A DNA stretch of 54,214 nucleotides. It comes from a virus. This document shows, piece by piece, positions 14,662-21,640 of this stretch. The stretch's first letter is position 1, and each line of letters begins with the position of its first letter. The notes under the pieces were generated by a model. That model saw nothing but the letters and a program-made list of their open reading frames with translations. It made no database searches and was not told the origin of the DNA. A program made the position numbers and the translations under genes. Location: the IMG/VR virus record IMGVR_UViG_3300044612_000941, positions 1 to 54,214 of that record; one strand, 5' to 3'.

Positions 14662-15380
14662 TTATAATCCTTTTTTGACCTCATCTTATTCTTGTATCCA
14701 AATTTAAATGTGCTACGTAAAAACATTCTTTGTTTGGTTATAAGTTTATTTGCAATTATTGGATCAACTAGTTCCATCTCATAGTCATCTCTTTTAAATG
14801 GAATTACCTGTACTAGTGGCATTCCTTGCTTTAAAACACCCTTAAAATCTTTTTCTACTAGGAATGAGAAGTGCCCGTCAACAATAAACTTATCACTATC
14901 AACTACTCCACTAATTGCTTGAAGTGGAGATGGGTCTCTATGTATTGGGTTAGTAACTAGTACGCTGTGACCTTCTTCTGTTTCTAATGCCCAGAATGGC
15001 ATAATTCTAAATAGATCACGATGATATCTTGTTTCATCTATTGGATATGTGCTGTACTGCTCTCTTGAATGACTAGAGACAAGGTCATTTTTAATCATAC
15101 TTAGTGGGTTTGGAATACTCCATGTTATCTTTGCTGGATTTGTTGCATCGACATAAATATCACAAGGAAGACTTAATATATATCCTGCTGTGATTGCATC
15201 AAATATTGGCATACATCTTTTTACGGTGCTTGTTGATGTTCCCTGTGGAAGTGCCATCTCTTCATTTATATCTGAAGGCATTTTTTTGTACCAGTCTGGC
15301 ATACTTTTTGATGCTGGGATTGGCTCAGGGGTAAATGCTGGTGTTCTATCGTTGAATGGATAGAATTTAATTTTGCTCAT
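14658..15380 (-). CDS. DUF6065-like protein, copy 2
   Basis: A 240-residue paralogue of the protein at 13894-14661, with TPEPIPASKSMPDWYKKMP at residues 16-34, RCMPIFDAITAGYILSLPCD, SVLVTNPIHR, SGVVDSD and LKQGMPLVQVIPFKRDDYEM. It starts at ATG 15380 with AGGAA upstream and a TGGTATAAT promoter 25-30 nt before, inside the end of the third copy. The basic C-terminus (KNKMRSKKDYK) is specific to this copy. Confidence 0.6.
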   Translation of the reverse strand: MSKIKFYPFNDRTPAFTPEPIPASKSMPDWYKKMPSDINEEMALPQGTSTSTVKRCMPIFDAITAGYILSLPCDIYVDATNPAKITWSIPNPLSMIKNDLVSSHSREQYSTYPIDETRYHRDLFRIMPFWALETEEGHSVLVTNPIHRDPSPLQAISGVVDSDKFIVDGHFSFLVEKDFKGVLKQGMPLVQVIPFKRDDYEMELVDPIIANKLITKQRMFLRSTFKFGYKNKMRSKKDYK

Positions 15381-16038
15381 AAAAGTTCCTAACTCTCTCT
15401 ACTATTATACCATTAGCCCGAATAACCATGTTAAACATAGGAGACTGCCTTGGAATTTTCCCAAAACCATCTTTTATCATATGGCTTCCAGTATTTTTAA
15501 AGTGAAAGTTTACAAAAGGTGGTTCTATATACTGTGTCATTGGATCAATTCTTCTTGCTTCAAAAGATGTTGGATAGATGTAGAATGGAGAATTTTCTGC
15601 TTGCTCTATAGAAATGCTTGCATTCTCATCTATGATCCAAGGTATGTAGAATTTATAGGTCCCTGGAAAACATCCTTCTGGAAGAGAATCGCTTTCTTTA
15701 GCCTTATAATATTGTCTCATCCAAGGTCTATCAACATTATAAAACTCTTCTTCTTTTTGTTGCACAAGCATCTCAGCATGATTGCCTTGCTGCAAAACAA
15801 TCTTCTCTTGATCAACAGAAATTAGTTTTGGTTTAATATAAAGGTTTTCTACATATCTATTGATTGGCTTCAAGATACTGTGCATATATTTTCCAGCAAG
15901 AACATTTTGATAATTTAACCATTTATCTGGAAGCCTTGAGTCTTTAGAAATATCAATAAATGATGGATCTATTGTCTCATACCAGACCTCGTAGTTAAAG
16001 CCTGACTTTGCATTCATTTCTGGCAAGTCTTTATTCAT
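15367..16038 (-). CDS. Divergent DUF6065-like protein
   Basis: A 223-residue protein starting MNKDLPEMNAKSGFNYEVWY (AAAGGA upstream). The end, GFGKIPRQSPMFNMVIRANG, aligns in outline with KQGMP-x-x-Q-x-IPFKRD of the two paralogues downstream, and the LPDKWLNY segment resembles their PDWYK. It lacks the CMP-x-x-DA-x-TAGY box, so it is a distant copy at best. Having three related genes in a row suggests a substrate family or a hetero-oligomer. Confidence 0.5.
   Translation of the reverse strand: MNKDLPEMNAKSGFNYEVWYETIDPSFIDISKDSRLPDKWLNYQNVLAGKYMHSILKPINRYVENLYIKPKLISVDQEKIVLQQGNHAEMLVQQKEEEFYNVDRPWMRQYYKAKESDSLPEGCFPGTYKFYIPWIIDENASISIEQAENSPFYIYPTSFEARRIDPMTQYIEPPFVNFHFKNTGSHMIKDGFGKIPRQSPMFNMVIRANGIIVERVRNFYEQN
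15404..15412 (-). promoter_or_regulatory. Extended -10 promoter (TGGTATAAT)
   Basis: TGGTATAAT reads leftward from 15412 to 15404, within the last 50 nt of the gene at 15367-16038 and 24 nt before ATG 15380. It could also be chance coding sequence (NGIIVERV), but spacing to the next start matches the other sites. Confidence 0.5.
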
Positions 16039-16039
16039 T

Positions 16040-16222
16040 TTATTCCTTTATTTTTAAAACATACATACACGGATCTCCGCCATCTTCCCACTCTTGTGCT
16101 TCTTCTTCAGTCATGTATGGATCACCTGTATGCGTATTACAAAATGGCTCTGTTACCCATCCTCTTTCTATGCCATTACTTAGCCAGATATTAAACTCTA
16201 GTCCATCATTATCATCTATCAT
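16040..16222 (-). CDS. Conserved small phage protein, 60 aa
   Basis: MIDDNDGLEFNIWLSNGIER leads to FCNTHTGDPYMTEEEAQEWE and a DPCMYVLKI end. The C-NTH...DPC pattern is one I associate with small actinophage proteins, where Cys and His may bind a metal. It overlaps the SGNH gene upstream by 11 bp and ends 2 nt before the next ATG. Function unknown. Confidence 0.6.
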   Translation of the reverse strand: MIDDNDGLEFNIWLSNGIERGWVTEPFCNTHTGDPYMTEEEAQEWEDGGDPCMYVLKIKE

Positions 16223-17081
16223 TATTTATCCATTCTATAAAGAAGTCAGAGAACATAATGTTTGGAACAATACCTGGATGAGAGTTATCTGTTCCAATTC
16301 CAAATATATCTTGATGCTCAGAATAATCTGGGTCATCATATATTTTTTTAATTATTTCTTCTGGCTTAACTGTTTTGATTTTTTTAAATGTTTTTAGTCC
16401 TAGGGTTTCTCCAAAATTTCCAGTGTGGATATCCCAAGATGTAGAGTAAAGTTTTATTTTATGAGAAGCACAGTATGTTTCAAGAAGTGAATAGAACTGT
16501 TTAAATTTTACAAGTAATCTATATGCAATTTCTTTTGACTCTACTGTCAACTTCCAGTAGTCTTCGTCTCCATATTTTGCATGATTCTTAAGCATAAACA
16601 TATCGTTATCGTAATCATACAAAGTTTCTCTTGTAAAGTCTGCAAAAGAAATACAAATGATGTTTGGATTTCCAAACTCAGCACAATATTTTATTATATT
16701 TGTAACAAGTATTTCAACGCTTGCACCCATAATTCCAAGACAATGAAAATCTCCTTTATTTTCAAAATCTAAAGAATTATACACTATCCTAGACCATCTA
16801 AACCTATCAGGAAGGCCTTGTCCAAAAGTTGCTGAGCATCCAGCAAAAAGAATATTTGTTTTATTTTGGTCTAAAACTTTAAAATCATCGCATCTATGTC
16901 CATAATTATTAGTCTTATATGAAACTCTTTTGTCAATATTTTCTTCTGGATATGAGAGTGTGCTGACTTCATTGTTTTCAAATAATGATTTATCTGCCTT
17001 GTCTATTTTATAAGACATTTGTGAATGAGCATACAGGTTTTCATTTGAAAGTATTTCTACAATCATTGGTCTTTCAGTCAT
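16212..17081 (-). CDS. SGNH/GDSL-like hydrolase, copy 2
   Basis: The 289-residue paralogue of the protein at 10780-11754: S83 in LFAGCSATFGQGLP, a conserved NNYGHRCDDFK before it, MGASVEILVTNIIKYCAEFG in the middle, and D265-x-x-H268 (DNSHPG) at the end. The Ser-Asp-His set is therefore intact. Two copies with similar layout in one cluster could act on two acyl positions, or one could be a transferase rather than a hydrolase. It begins 2 nt after the proteasome-like gene stop, with a weak binding site. Confidence 0.7.
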   Translation of the reverse strand: MTERPMIVEILSNENLYAHSQMSYKIDKADKSLFENNEVSTLSYPEENIDKRVSYKTNNYGHRCDDFKVLDQNKTNILFAGCSATFGQGLPDRFRWSRIVYNSLDFENKGDFHCLGIMGASVEILVTNIIKYCAEFGNPNIICISFADFTRETLYDYDNDMFMLKNHAKYGDEDYWKLTVESKEIAYRLLVKFKQFYSLLETYCASHKIKLYSTSWDIHTGNFGETLGLKTFKKIKTVKPEEIIKKIYDDPDYSEHQDIFGIGTDNSHPGIVPNIMFSDFFIEWINNDR

Positions 17082-17082
17082 G

Positions 17083-17607
17083 CTACATGCTCACTATGTC
17101 AACTGGTCCCATACATGATGGGTTAAACTTTATAGCAGCATTAACTGCTTGCATTACTCTGTTCCTTGCATTTTTCTGCTTATCTGTTGCGTACAGAACC
17201 CCATAAGCATACTCTGCGCCAGAACCCATGGCAAGGTATGGAAGTGTGTACTTAGATAAAGACATGTCAGCAGAACTGTGCTCATATATTTGTCCACGCA
17301 CTGCAATAATCAAACCAAGATCTCCGTCTTTAGATGTGTCTACCCAAAACTCATTATAGAATTCACGAAGTTCTTTAACAAACCTTGTCTGCATAAACTT
17401 GTCTGTATCTTTAATATTTGGAGCAGTTGGCCTAAAGTTGTATCGGATTCTTTCTCCGTCCATTGCGCCAGCATACCCAATAAGGTATGGACCTATCTTC
17501 CAAACCTTTGGTGCTTCAAGTGCTAAAATAGTACCATCATCTGATGCTCCACGATCTCCAGCCATGTAAATCTTATCTTCATGGCGTACAACAGCAATAC
17601 AAGTCAT
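17083..17607 (-). CDS. Proteasome beta / HslV-like Ntn hydrolase
   Basis: From ATG 17607 (GGAGAGG upstream) the protein starts MTCIAVVRHEDKIYMAGDRG. After Met removal the catalytic set falls at T1, D17 and K33, the proteasome/HslV numbering, with LIGYAGAMDGER and MGSGAEYAYGVL as the usual glycine turns. The length, 174 residues, matches HslV. It should self-assemble and cleave peptides with the N-terminal threonine. No HslU-type ATPase is seen nearby, so it may use a host unfoldase or act alone. An open frame 24 codons longer exists, but a consensus promoter occupies that stretch. Roles in virion protein processing or host protein turnover are inference. Confidence 0.85.
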   Translation of the reverse strand: MTCIAVVRHEDKIYMAGDRGASDDGTILALEAPKVWKIGPYLIGYAGAMDGERIRYNFRPTAPNIKDTDKFMQTRFVKELREFYNEFWVDTSKDGDLGLIIAVRGQIYEHSSADMSLSKYTLPYLAMGSGAEYAYGVLYATDKQKNARNRVMQAVNAAIKFNPSCMGPVDIVSM

Positions 17608-17613
17608 GGCTAA

Positions 17614-17664
17614 AGCCCTCTCCAGATAGGTGATACTCAAGTATACCATTGCCCAGAGAGGGCT
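17614..17664. repeat. 9-bp inverted repeat around the peptidase promoter
   Basis: AGCCCTCTC at 17614-17622 and GAGAGGGCT at 17656-17664 are perfect inverted arms 33 bp apart. One arm covers the ribosome binding site of the proteasome-like gene, and the other lies in the promoter spacer next to the -35. Only the first arm would be transcribed, so a DNA operator is more likely than an RNA hairpin. Confidence 0.45.
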
Positions 17665-17669
17665 GTCAA
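17640..17669 (-). promoter_or_regulatory. Strong sigma-70 promoter for the proteasome-like gene
   Basis: Leftward: perfect TTGACA (17669-17664), 18-nt spacer ending in GGGCAATGG, TATACT (17645-17640). The predicted start is about 25 nt before ATG 17607. The spacer end and -10 are nearly identical to the promoter at 37326-37354 (GGGCGATGGTATACTT). Confidence 0.85.
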
Positions 17670-17685
17670 CTACCGTCAATAATGA

Positions 17686-17970
17686 CTAATTAGCCTTTTT
17701 ATCTACCGTCTTAAACGCATCATTGATCTCTGCCAATGTGAGTTTTCCATCGTCCAAAAAAGCCCTTGCCAGTCTTTCAATGACTGTTGCTACACCTAAT
17801 AGTCCTGCTAAGAATACTGCCTGCATAGTATCAATTCCTACTACTGCTCCTGCTCCTAGAACTGATAGACCAGATGCTGCAAATACTGCAAGAATTCTCA
17901 TCAAGATATTTGTTATTGCTTTCTGTGGATGCTCTTTCTTTGGGGGTTCTACTATTTTTTTAGTTGCCAT
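17686..17970 (-). CDS. Holin-like membrane protein
   Basis: A 94-residue protein with a basic, Pro-containing start (MATKKIVEPPKKEHPQK), two hydrophobic helices at about 20-45 (ILAVFAASGLSVLGAGAVVG) and 48-62, and a charged C-terminus. This resembles the r1t/actinophage holin type. AAGGAG precedes ATG 17970. It lies 1 nt after another two-helix membrane gene, so the pair may be holin and antiholin. The endolysin is 8 kb away. Confidence 0.6.
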   Translation of the reverse strand: MATKKIVEPPKKEHPQKAITNILMRILAVFAASGLSVLGAGAVVGIDTMQAVFLAGLLGVATVIERLARAFLDDGKLTLAEINDAFKTVDKKAN

Positions 17971-17971
17971 T

Positions 17972-18199
17972 TTATTTCTCCTTCCTTAGCGGGATTGTGA
18001 TTAGCCAAATAATTGTTGTTGCCATTACAGCAATACCAACAATGTCTCTTGCTGATCCCGTCAAAGTTAGCCATGCGATAAAGAAGCCCAGGAGGGTGAA
18101 TGCTTGTGCAATTAATTCCATACCTGCGTCTTTAAACCATTTAGTTAATCCCTTTAGCATTTTGCCTACCAGGTTTATGGCCTTATTGATTATTTTCAT
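17972..18199 (-). CDS. Two-helix membrane protein, holin-like
   Basis: This 75-residue protein has an amphipathic, Lys-rich N-terminal 25 residues (MKIINKAINLVGKMLKGLTK) followed by two membrane helices (FTLLGFFIAWLTLTG and IVGIAVMATTIIWLITI) and a basic tail. It overlaps the PA14 protein stop by 4 bp (ATGA). A holin or antiholin partner of the gene downstream is likely from order and size, not from a specific signature. Confidence 0.55.
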   Translation of the reverse strand: MKIINKAINLVGKMLKGLTKWFKDAGMELIAQAFTLLGFFIAWLTLTGSARDIVGIAVMATTIIWLITIPLRKEK

Positions 18200-20325
18200 T
18201 TGTTCCTCCTTATCATTGCCCCTGCAATTTGTGATACGATGATCACTGGGACAATTACTTCTTGCGCTTTCTCTCTCTGATCATCTGTCATATCCATACC
18301 TAATTCAGAGAAATTAGATAGGAGTTCTACTGGATCAACTTCAAATACTGCTCCAAGTGGATCTGCTAAGAATGCTTCTGTTTGTACTTCTGTTACGGCA
18401 TCTGCTAATGTAAATGGCATTGGGGTATCTCCTGCATCCCCTGCTCTTTCTGCAAACTCAACAAATGCTTCTGCAAGTTCTGGATTAGACTTCATCTGCT
18501 CAGCAATCTCTGCAACTTCTGAAGGCTTAATACCAAGATCTTCTGCAACCTCTTGCTTTGCTTCTTGCGTTAATGCTTTAAGTGTTTGACTAACCGCTGT
18601 GATTTGTTCAGCAGAAAGAACAACCAACTTATTATCCTTGCTTGTAAGGTTAGCAATAACTCCAGATAAATCTTCTTCTGTTCCAGTTCCCTTTTCAGGA
18701 ACCAGGGCTGCTAATACCTCATCAGTAATTTCTACATCTGGTTCATTCCAAGGGTTCTCTTCTGGTTCTGGCTCTGGCCCAGGTTCTGGTGAAGGTTCTG
18801 GAGCAGGCTCTTCAGTTGTCTCTGGAATTGGTTCTGGAGAAGGCTCAGGGGTTGGGGGTTCCTCTGGGGTAGGCTCAGGTGTAGGCTCCTCTGTAGGGTC
18901 TACTGTAGGCTCTGGAGAAGGCTCTGGGGTTGGAGGCTCTTCTGCTGTAGGTTCTGGACTTGGTTCTGGTGTTGGTGGTTCCTCAGCAGTTGGTTCTGGG
19001 GAAGGCTCTGGGGTTGGTTCTGGGTCTGGACTAGCCTCTGGTGTTGGTTCAGGACTTGGCTCTGGGGTAGGCTGATTGTTTGCAGCGTTGGCTGCTGCCT
19101 GTGCAATAGCAGACTGAATTTCTCTTTGTAATTGTTCGTCATAGTAACGCCATGCGTTATCAATTGCGCTGTTAACATTACTAATTGCTTGATTGTATGC
19201 GCTGATTGCATTATTTTTATTTTGGAGTGCCGTTGCAACATTTAAAACTGAGTTGTTATACTCATTTGTTTTATTAGTTAGTGTTTGATTGTAACCATTT
19301 AATGTTGAAACTGCTTGATTATAAACATTTAGTTTGTCATTATATACATCTTGTGCTGAGTTCTTTGCAGCAAGAGCGTTGTTGTAGGCGTTTGTTTGTT
19401 CTTGGGTTGCTCCAGATCCATGAGAAAATGTATTAAGATTGCAACTAAAGTCTTGTCCCCATACTCTTGGGTTGCCAGCATAGTCACAACCTGCACTAGT
19501 CCACCCTCCAGGGATTCCCCAGCCAAGAAGGTAGGATCCAGGGCCTCCTCCGTTGTACCACCATATTTCTACATCAAAAACCTTATCACTTGTTACATCA
19601 TATACTGGAGAGTAATCACTCCAAATTGTTCCTTGCTCTACCCAGTTATCAACAGCAAGTTGACCATCAATATACATTCTAAAACCATCATCTGTATAAC
19701 CAGCAAAGTATGCTTGCGTAAACCATGATGGAACAGTTATCTGTCCAGTAAATTTAACTATAAAGTTTTCATATCTATTACCACAAACTGGGCGGGTCAT
19801 ATAGTTTCCATTTAGCGTTCCACTACATAAGAATTCATCTGTGGCTGCAAGTCCATTAACTCTAATTAGACTATAAACATCGTATGCCAAACCAGCAGAA
19901 CCAGCACTGTCTAATGCTTGCTGAGCGTTTGAAAGATTAATGTTTGCTGCTCCAAGGGCATCGTAGGCATCATTTTTATTGTCTAAAGCAGTGGCTACTG
20001 TTACTGTTTGTCCGTCTACTGCTGATTGGGCTAAGTCTTTTTCTTCAAGTGCCGTGGCTTCTGCGTCAATGGCATCATCGTATAGGTCAGAGGTTTGAGA
20101 CTGGACTGATTGTGCAGATACTGCAAGGTCATACTTGTCTTCTGCCTGTTCAATTAAGGATATGAATTCATCCTTGTATCCAAGGTCGTCGATGCTATCG
20201 TTAAGATCTTGTATTTCTTGTGCTGCAACTGTGAGGGGGTCATCAGAGTGGGCACCTTCTGGGGACATAAGAAGCCAGCCAAATGCTAATAGTGTGGCTG
20301 CTAGTATGCGTATTAGTCTTTTAAT
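18196..20325 (-). CDS. Secreted PA14-like, Pro-rich surface protein, apparent ATT start
   Basis: The frame is blocked by TAA just before ATT 20325. Starting there gives KRLIRILAATLLAFGWLLM and a cleavage site near GAHS, a complete signal peptide, with a GGGGG-rich ribosome site 8 nt upstream. The first in-frame ATG (20268) lies after the hydrophobic core and has no binding site. The 709-residue protein then has Ala/Asp/Asn-rich coiled coil (30-140), a PA14-like beta domain (about 165-270: YTDDGFRMYIDGQ, WWYNGGGPGSY), a second coiled coil (300-400), about 110 residues of PEPSPEPT repeats (418-527), an acidic helical part and a C-terminal hydrophobic helix with RRNK. It is probably exported and anchored. 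PA14 domains often bind carbohydrate. Confidence 0.75.
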   Translation of the reverse strand: MKRLIRILAATLLAFGWLLMSPEGAHSDDPLTVAAQEIQDLNDSIDDLGYKDEFISLIEQAEDKYDLAVSAQSVQSQTSDLYDDAIDAEATALEEKDLAQSAVDGQTVTVATALDNKNDAYDALGAANINLSNAQQALDSAGSAGLAYDVYSLIRVNGLAATDEFLCSGTLNGNYMTRPVCGNRYENFIVKFTGQITVPSWFTQAYFAGYTDDGFRMYIDGQLAVDNWVEQGTIWSDYSPVYDVTSDKVFDVEIWWYNGGGPGSYLLGWGIPGGWTSAGCDYAGNPRVWGQDFSCNLNTFSHGSGATQEQTNAYNNALAAKNSAQDVYNDKLNVYNQAVSTLNGYNQTLTNKTNEYNNSVLNVATALQNKNNAISAYNQAISNVNSAIDNAWRYYDEQLQREIQSAIAQAAANAANNQPTPEPSPEPTPEASPDPEPTPEPSPEPTAEEPPTPEPSPEPTAEEPPTPEPSPEPTVDPTEEPTPEPTPEEPPTPEPSPEPIPETTEEPAPEPSPEPGPEPEPEENPWNEPDVEITDEVLAALVPEKGTGTEEDLSGVIANLTSKDNKLVVLSAEQITAVSQTLKALTQEAKQEVAEDLGIKPSEVAEIAEQMKSNPELAEAFVEFAERAGDAGDTPMPFTLADAVTEVQTEAFLADPLGAVFEVDPVELLSNFSELGMDMTDDQREKAQEVIVPVIIVSQIAGAMIRRNK
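18747..19074 (-). repeat. Degenerate PEPSPEPT-coding repeat
   Basis: About 330 bp of short degenerate repeats encode Pro-Glu-Pro-Ser/Thr units, including two copies of TAEEPPTPEPSPEP in a row. Such a run is rigid and extended, suited to spanning a cell wall. Slippage in the repeat could vary its length between strains. Confidence 0.8.
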
Positions 20326-20363
20326 TTACCTTTCCCCCTTACAGACTGATGTCTGATAGGATG

Positions 20364-20372
20364 ATTATACCA
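20364..20372 (-). promoter_or_regulatory. Extended -10 promoter (TGGTATAAT) for the PA14 protein
   Basis: TGGTATAAT reads leftward from 20372 to 20364, directly after the terminator of the upstream exoprotein gene. The predicted start near 20357 gives a leader of about 32 nt before ATT 20325, consistent with translation starting there and not at 20268. Confidence 0.65.
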
Positions 20373-20383
20373 TTTTATTGCAC

Positions 20384-20416
20384 AAAAAAGGGGCTACCGT
20401 AATTGGTAACCCCTTT
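20384..20416 (-). terminator. Intrinsic terminator after the exoprotein gene
   Basis: AAAGGGG-containing arms at 20405-20416 and 20387-20398 form a 12-bp stem with one mismatch and a 6-nt loop. On the leftward strand the stem runs into TTTTTTG. It lies 14 nt after the stop at 20430, so the exoprotein message is insulated from the next unit. Confidence 0.85.
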
Positions 20417-20429
20417 AATGTTGGACGAA

Positions 20430-21623
20430 TTACTTAAGCAAAGCAACCTTTGCCTTTGGGTTCTTCTTGTTCCATTGAAGAGCCAACTTATTGAATGCAG
20501 CCTTTACAGACTTAAGTGCAGCAGCATTATCTGCTGTTAACTTAGCAATTGTTGCATCCTTAGCAAGAACAACTGCATCTGAAGCAGTCTTTGCATCGAG
20601 TGCAGCCTTATCTGAAACAGCCTTTGCATCAGCAAGTGCCTTAGCAGAAGCAGCCTTCTCTGCTGTAAGGGCAGCGTCTGAAGCAGTCTTTGCGTCAGCA
20701 AGTGCCTTATCTGAAGCAACCTTAGCAGCAGCAGCATCTGCAGCAGCCTTTACGACTGCAGCATCTGAAATTGCTTTAGCAGCAAGGGCTGCATCCTTAG
20801 CAGCAGTTTGTGCTGCAAGTTCTGATACTAGATCACGAACTGTGATTTCTGCAAACGGTGCAAGTGCACGAGCAGGAAGACCAACTACATCTGCAGTTGT
20901 TGCATCTGATGATGTTGTAGGTGAGAATGTGATTAGTGATCGTGTTCCAGTTGCTGGAAGTGTTGCAACAAACTTTGCAACTCCAAAATCTGAAAGTGTA
21001 GCACCAGTTGTTACTGTTGCTGTATCCATAACTGCTGTTGAAGCAAAAACTGTTGCAGTAATTGACTTAGCAGATACCTTGTTACCAAATGTATCTGTTG
21101 CAGTTACTGAGATGTCTTGCTTTGTACCAGCAGCACCTGTAGCAGGAGCGGATACTGTGAGAGTATTAATCTTACCAGCAGTTCCCTGTACATAGTATGT
21201 AAATGTAGTTCCCTGATTGGTAACTGTTACTGTTCCAATTGCTGTGGTCTTTGTATATACCCAGAATGTTGCAGTTGTTCCTGTACCAGTTGCAATTGTC
21301 AAGGTTGAAGAACCTGATGATGCTCCTACTGGTGCAGCAGATGTGTGTAGTGCAGACACGATTGTTGCGTTTGTTGCTACTACAGAAACAGTTGTTCCTG
21401 TGTCAACAGTTGCGACGAACTTAAGTGCGTCTGCAGCGTCAACTGTGTTGTCTGCAGGGACTGGTAATGCAGCAGGTGTTGCGATTGCTGAGGCAGTTGT
21501 GTTAGCCGTTCCAGCGAGATCGACAGCGACTGTCATTACAGCAGCGTTTGCAGGCGTTGCTACGATTGTGCCAATAGTCATGGCTGCAACCATGGCTAGG
21601 GCGATTTTCTTGAATGAATTCAT
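20430..21623 (-). CDS. Secreted host-type Ala-rich exoprotein
   Basis: A signal peptide (MNSFKKIALAMVAAMTIGTI, cut after ATPANA near residue 27) is followed by about 240 residues of Ala/Thr/Val-rich beta-strand repeats with Ig-like spacing, then an Ala-rich coiled coil (270-360, many AKxASDAALxA units). The C-terminus reads LALQWNKKNPKAKVALLK. I associate that signal, coiled coil and WNK-x-NP-x-KVAL tail with abundant exoproteins of acI-type freshwater actinobacteria. The gene has a good AAGGAG site and its own terminator. It may be an S-layer-like or decoy surface protein acquired from a host. Function unproven. Confidence 0.7.
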   Translation of the reverse strand: MNSFKKIALAMVAAMTIGTIVATPANAAVMTVAVDLAGTANTTASAIATPAALPVPADNTVDAADALKFVATVDTGTTVSVVATNATIVSALHTSAAPVGASSGSSTLTIATGTGTTATFWVYTKTTAIGTVTVTNQGTTFTYYVQGTAGKINTLTVSAPATGAAGTKQDISVTATDTFGNKVSAKSITATVFASTAVMDTATVTTGATLSDFGVAKFVATLPATGTRSLITFSPTTSSDATTADVVGLPARALAPFAEITVRDLVSELAAQTAAKDAALAAKAISDAAVVKAAADAAAAKVASDKALADAKTASDAALTAEKAASAKALADAKAVSDKAALDAKTASDAVVLAKDATIAKLTADNAAALKSVKAAFNKLALQWNKKNPKAKVALLK

Positions 21624-21640
21624 TACTTATTTCTCCTTGT

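Noticed and set aside
17608-17679. N-terminal extension of the proteasome-like protein by 24 codons
   Set aside because: The stretch holds a consensus promoter and a ribosome site, and the extension would bury the catalytic threonine.
18599-19075. Rightward open frame of 158 codons rich in Ser-Gly
   Set aside because: It is the antisense reading of the PEPSPEPT repeat; the composition comes from the repeat, and no binding site or promoter precedes it.
20491-21195. Rightward open frame of 234 codons rich in Ala-Ser
   Set aside because: It mirrors the Ala-rich coiled coil of the exoprotein. The leftward frame has a signal peptide, ribosome site and terminator; this one has none.
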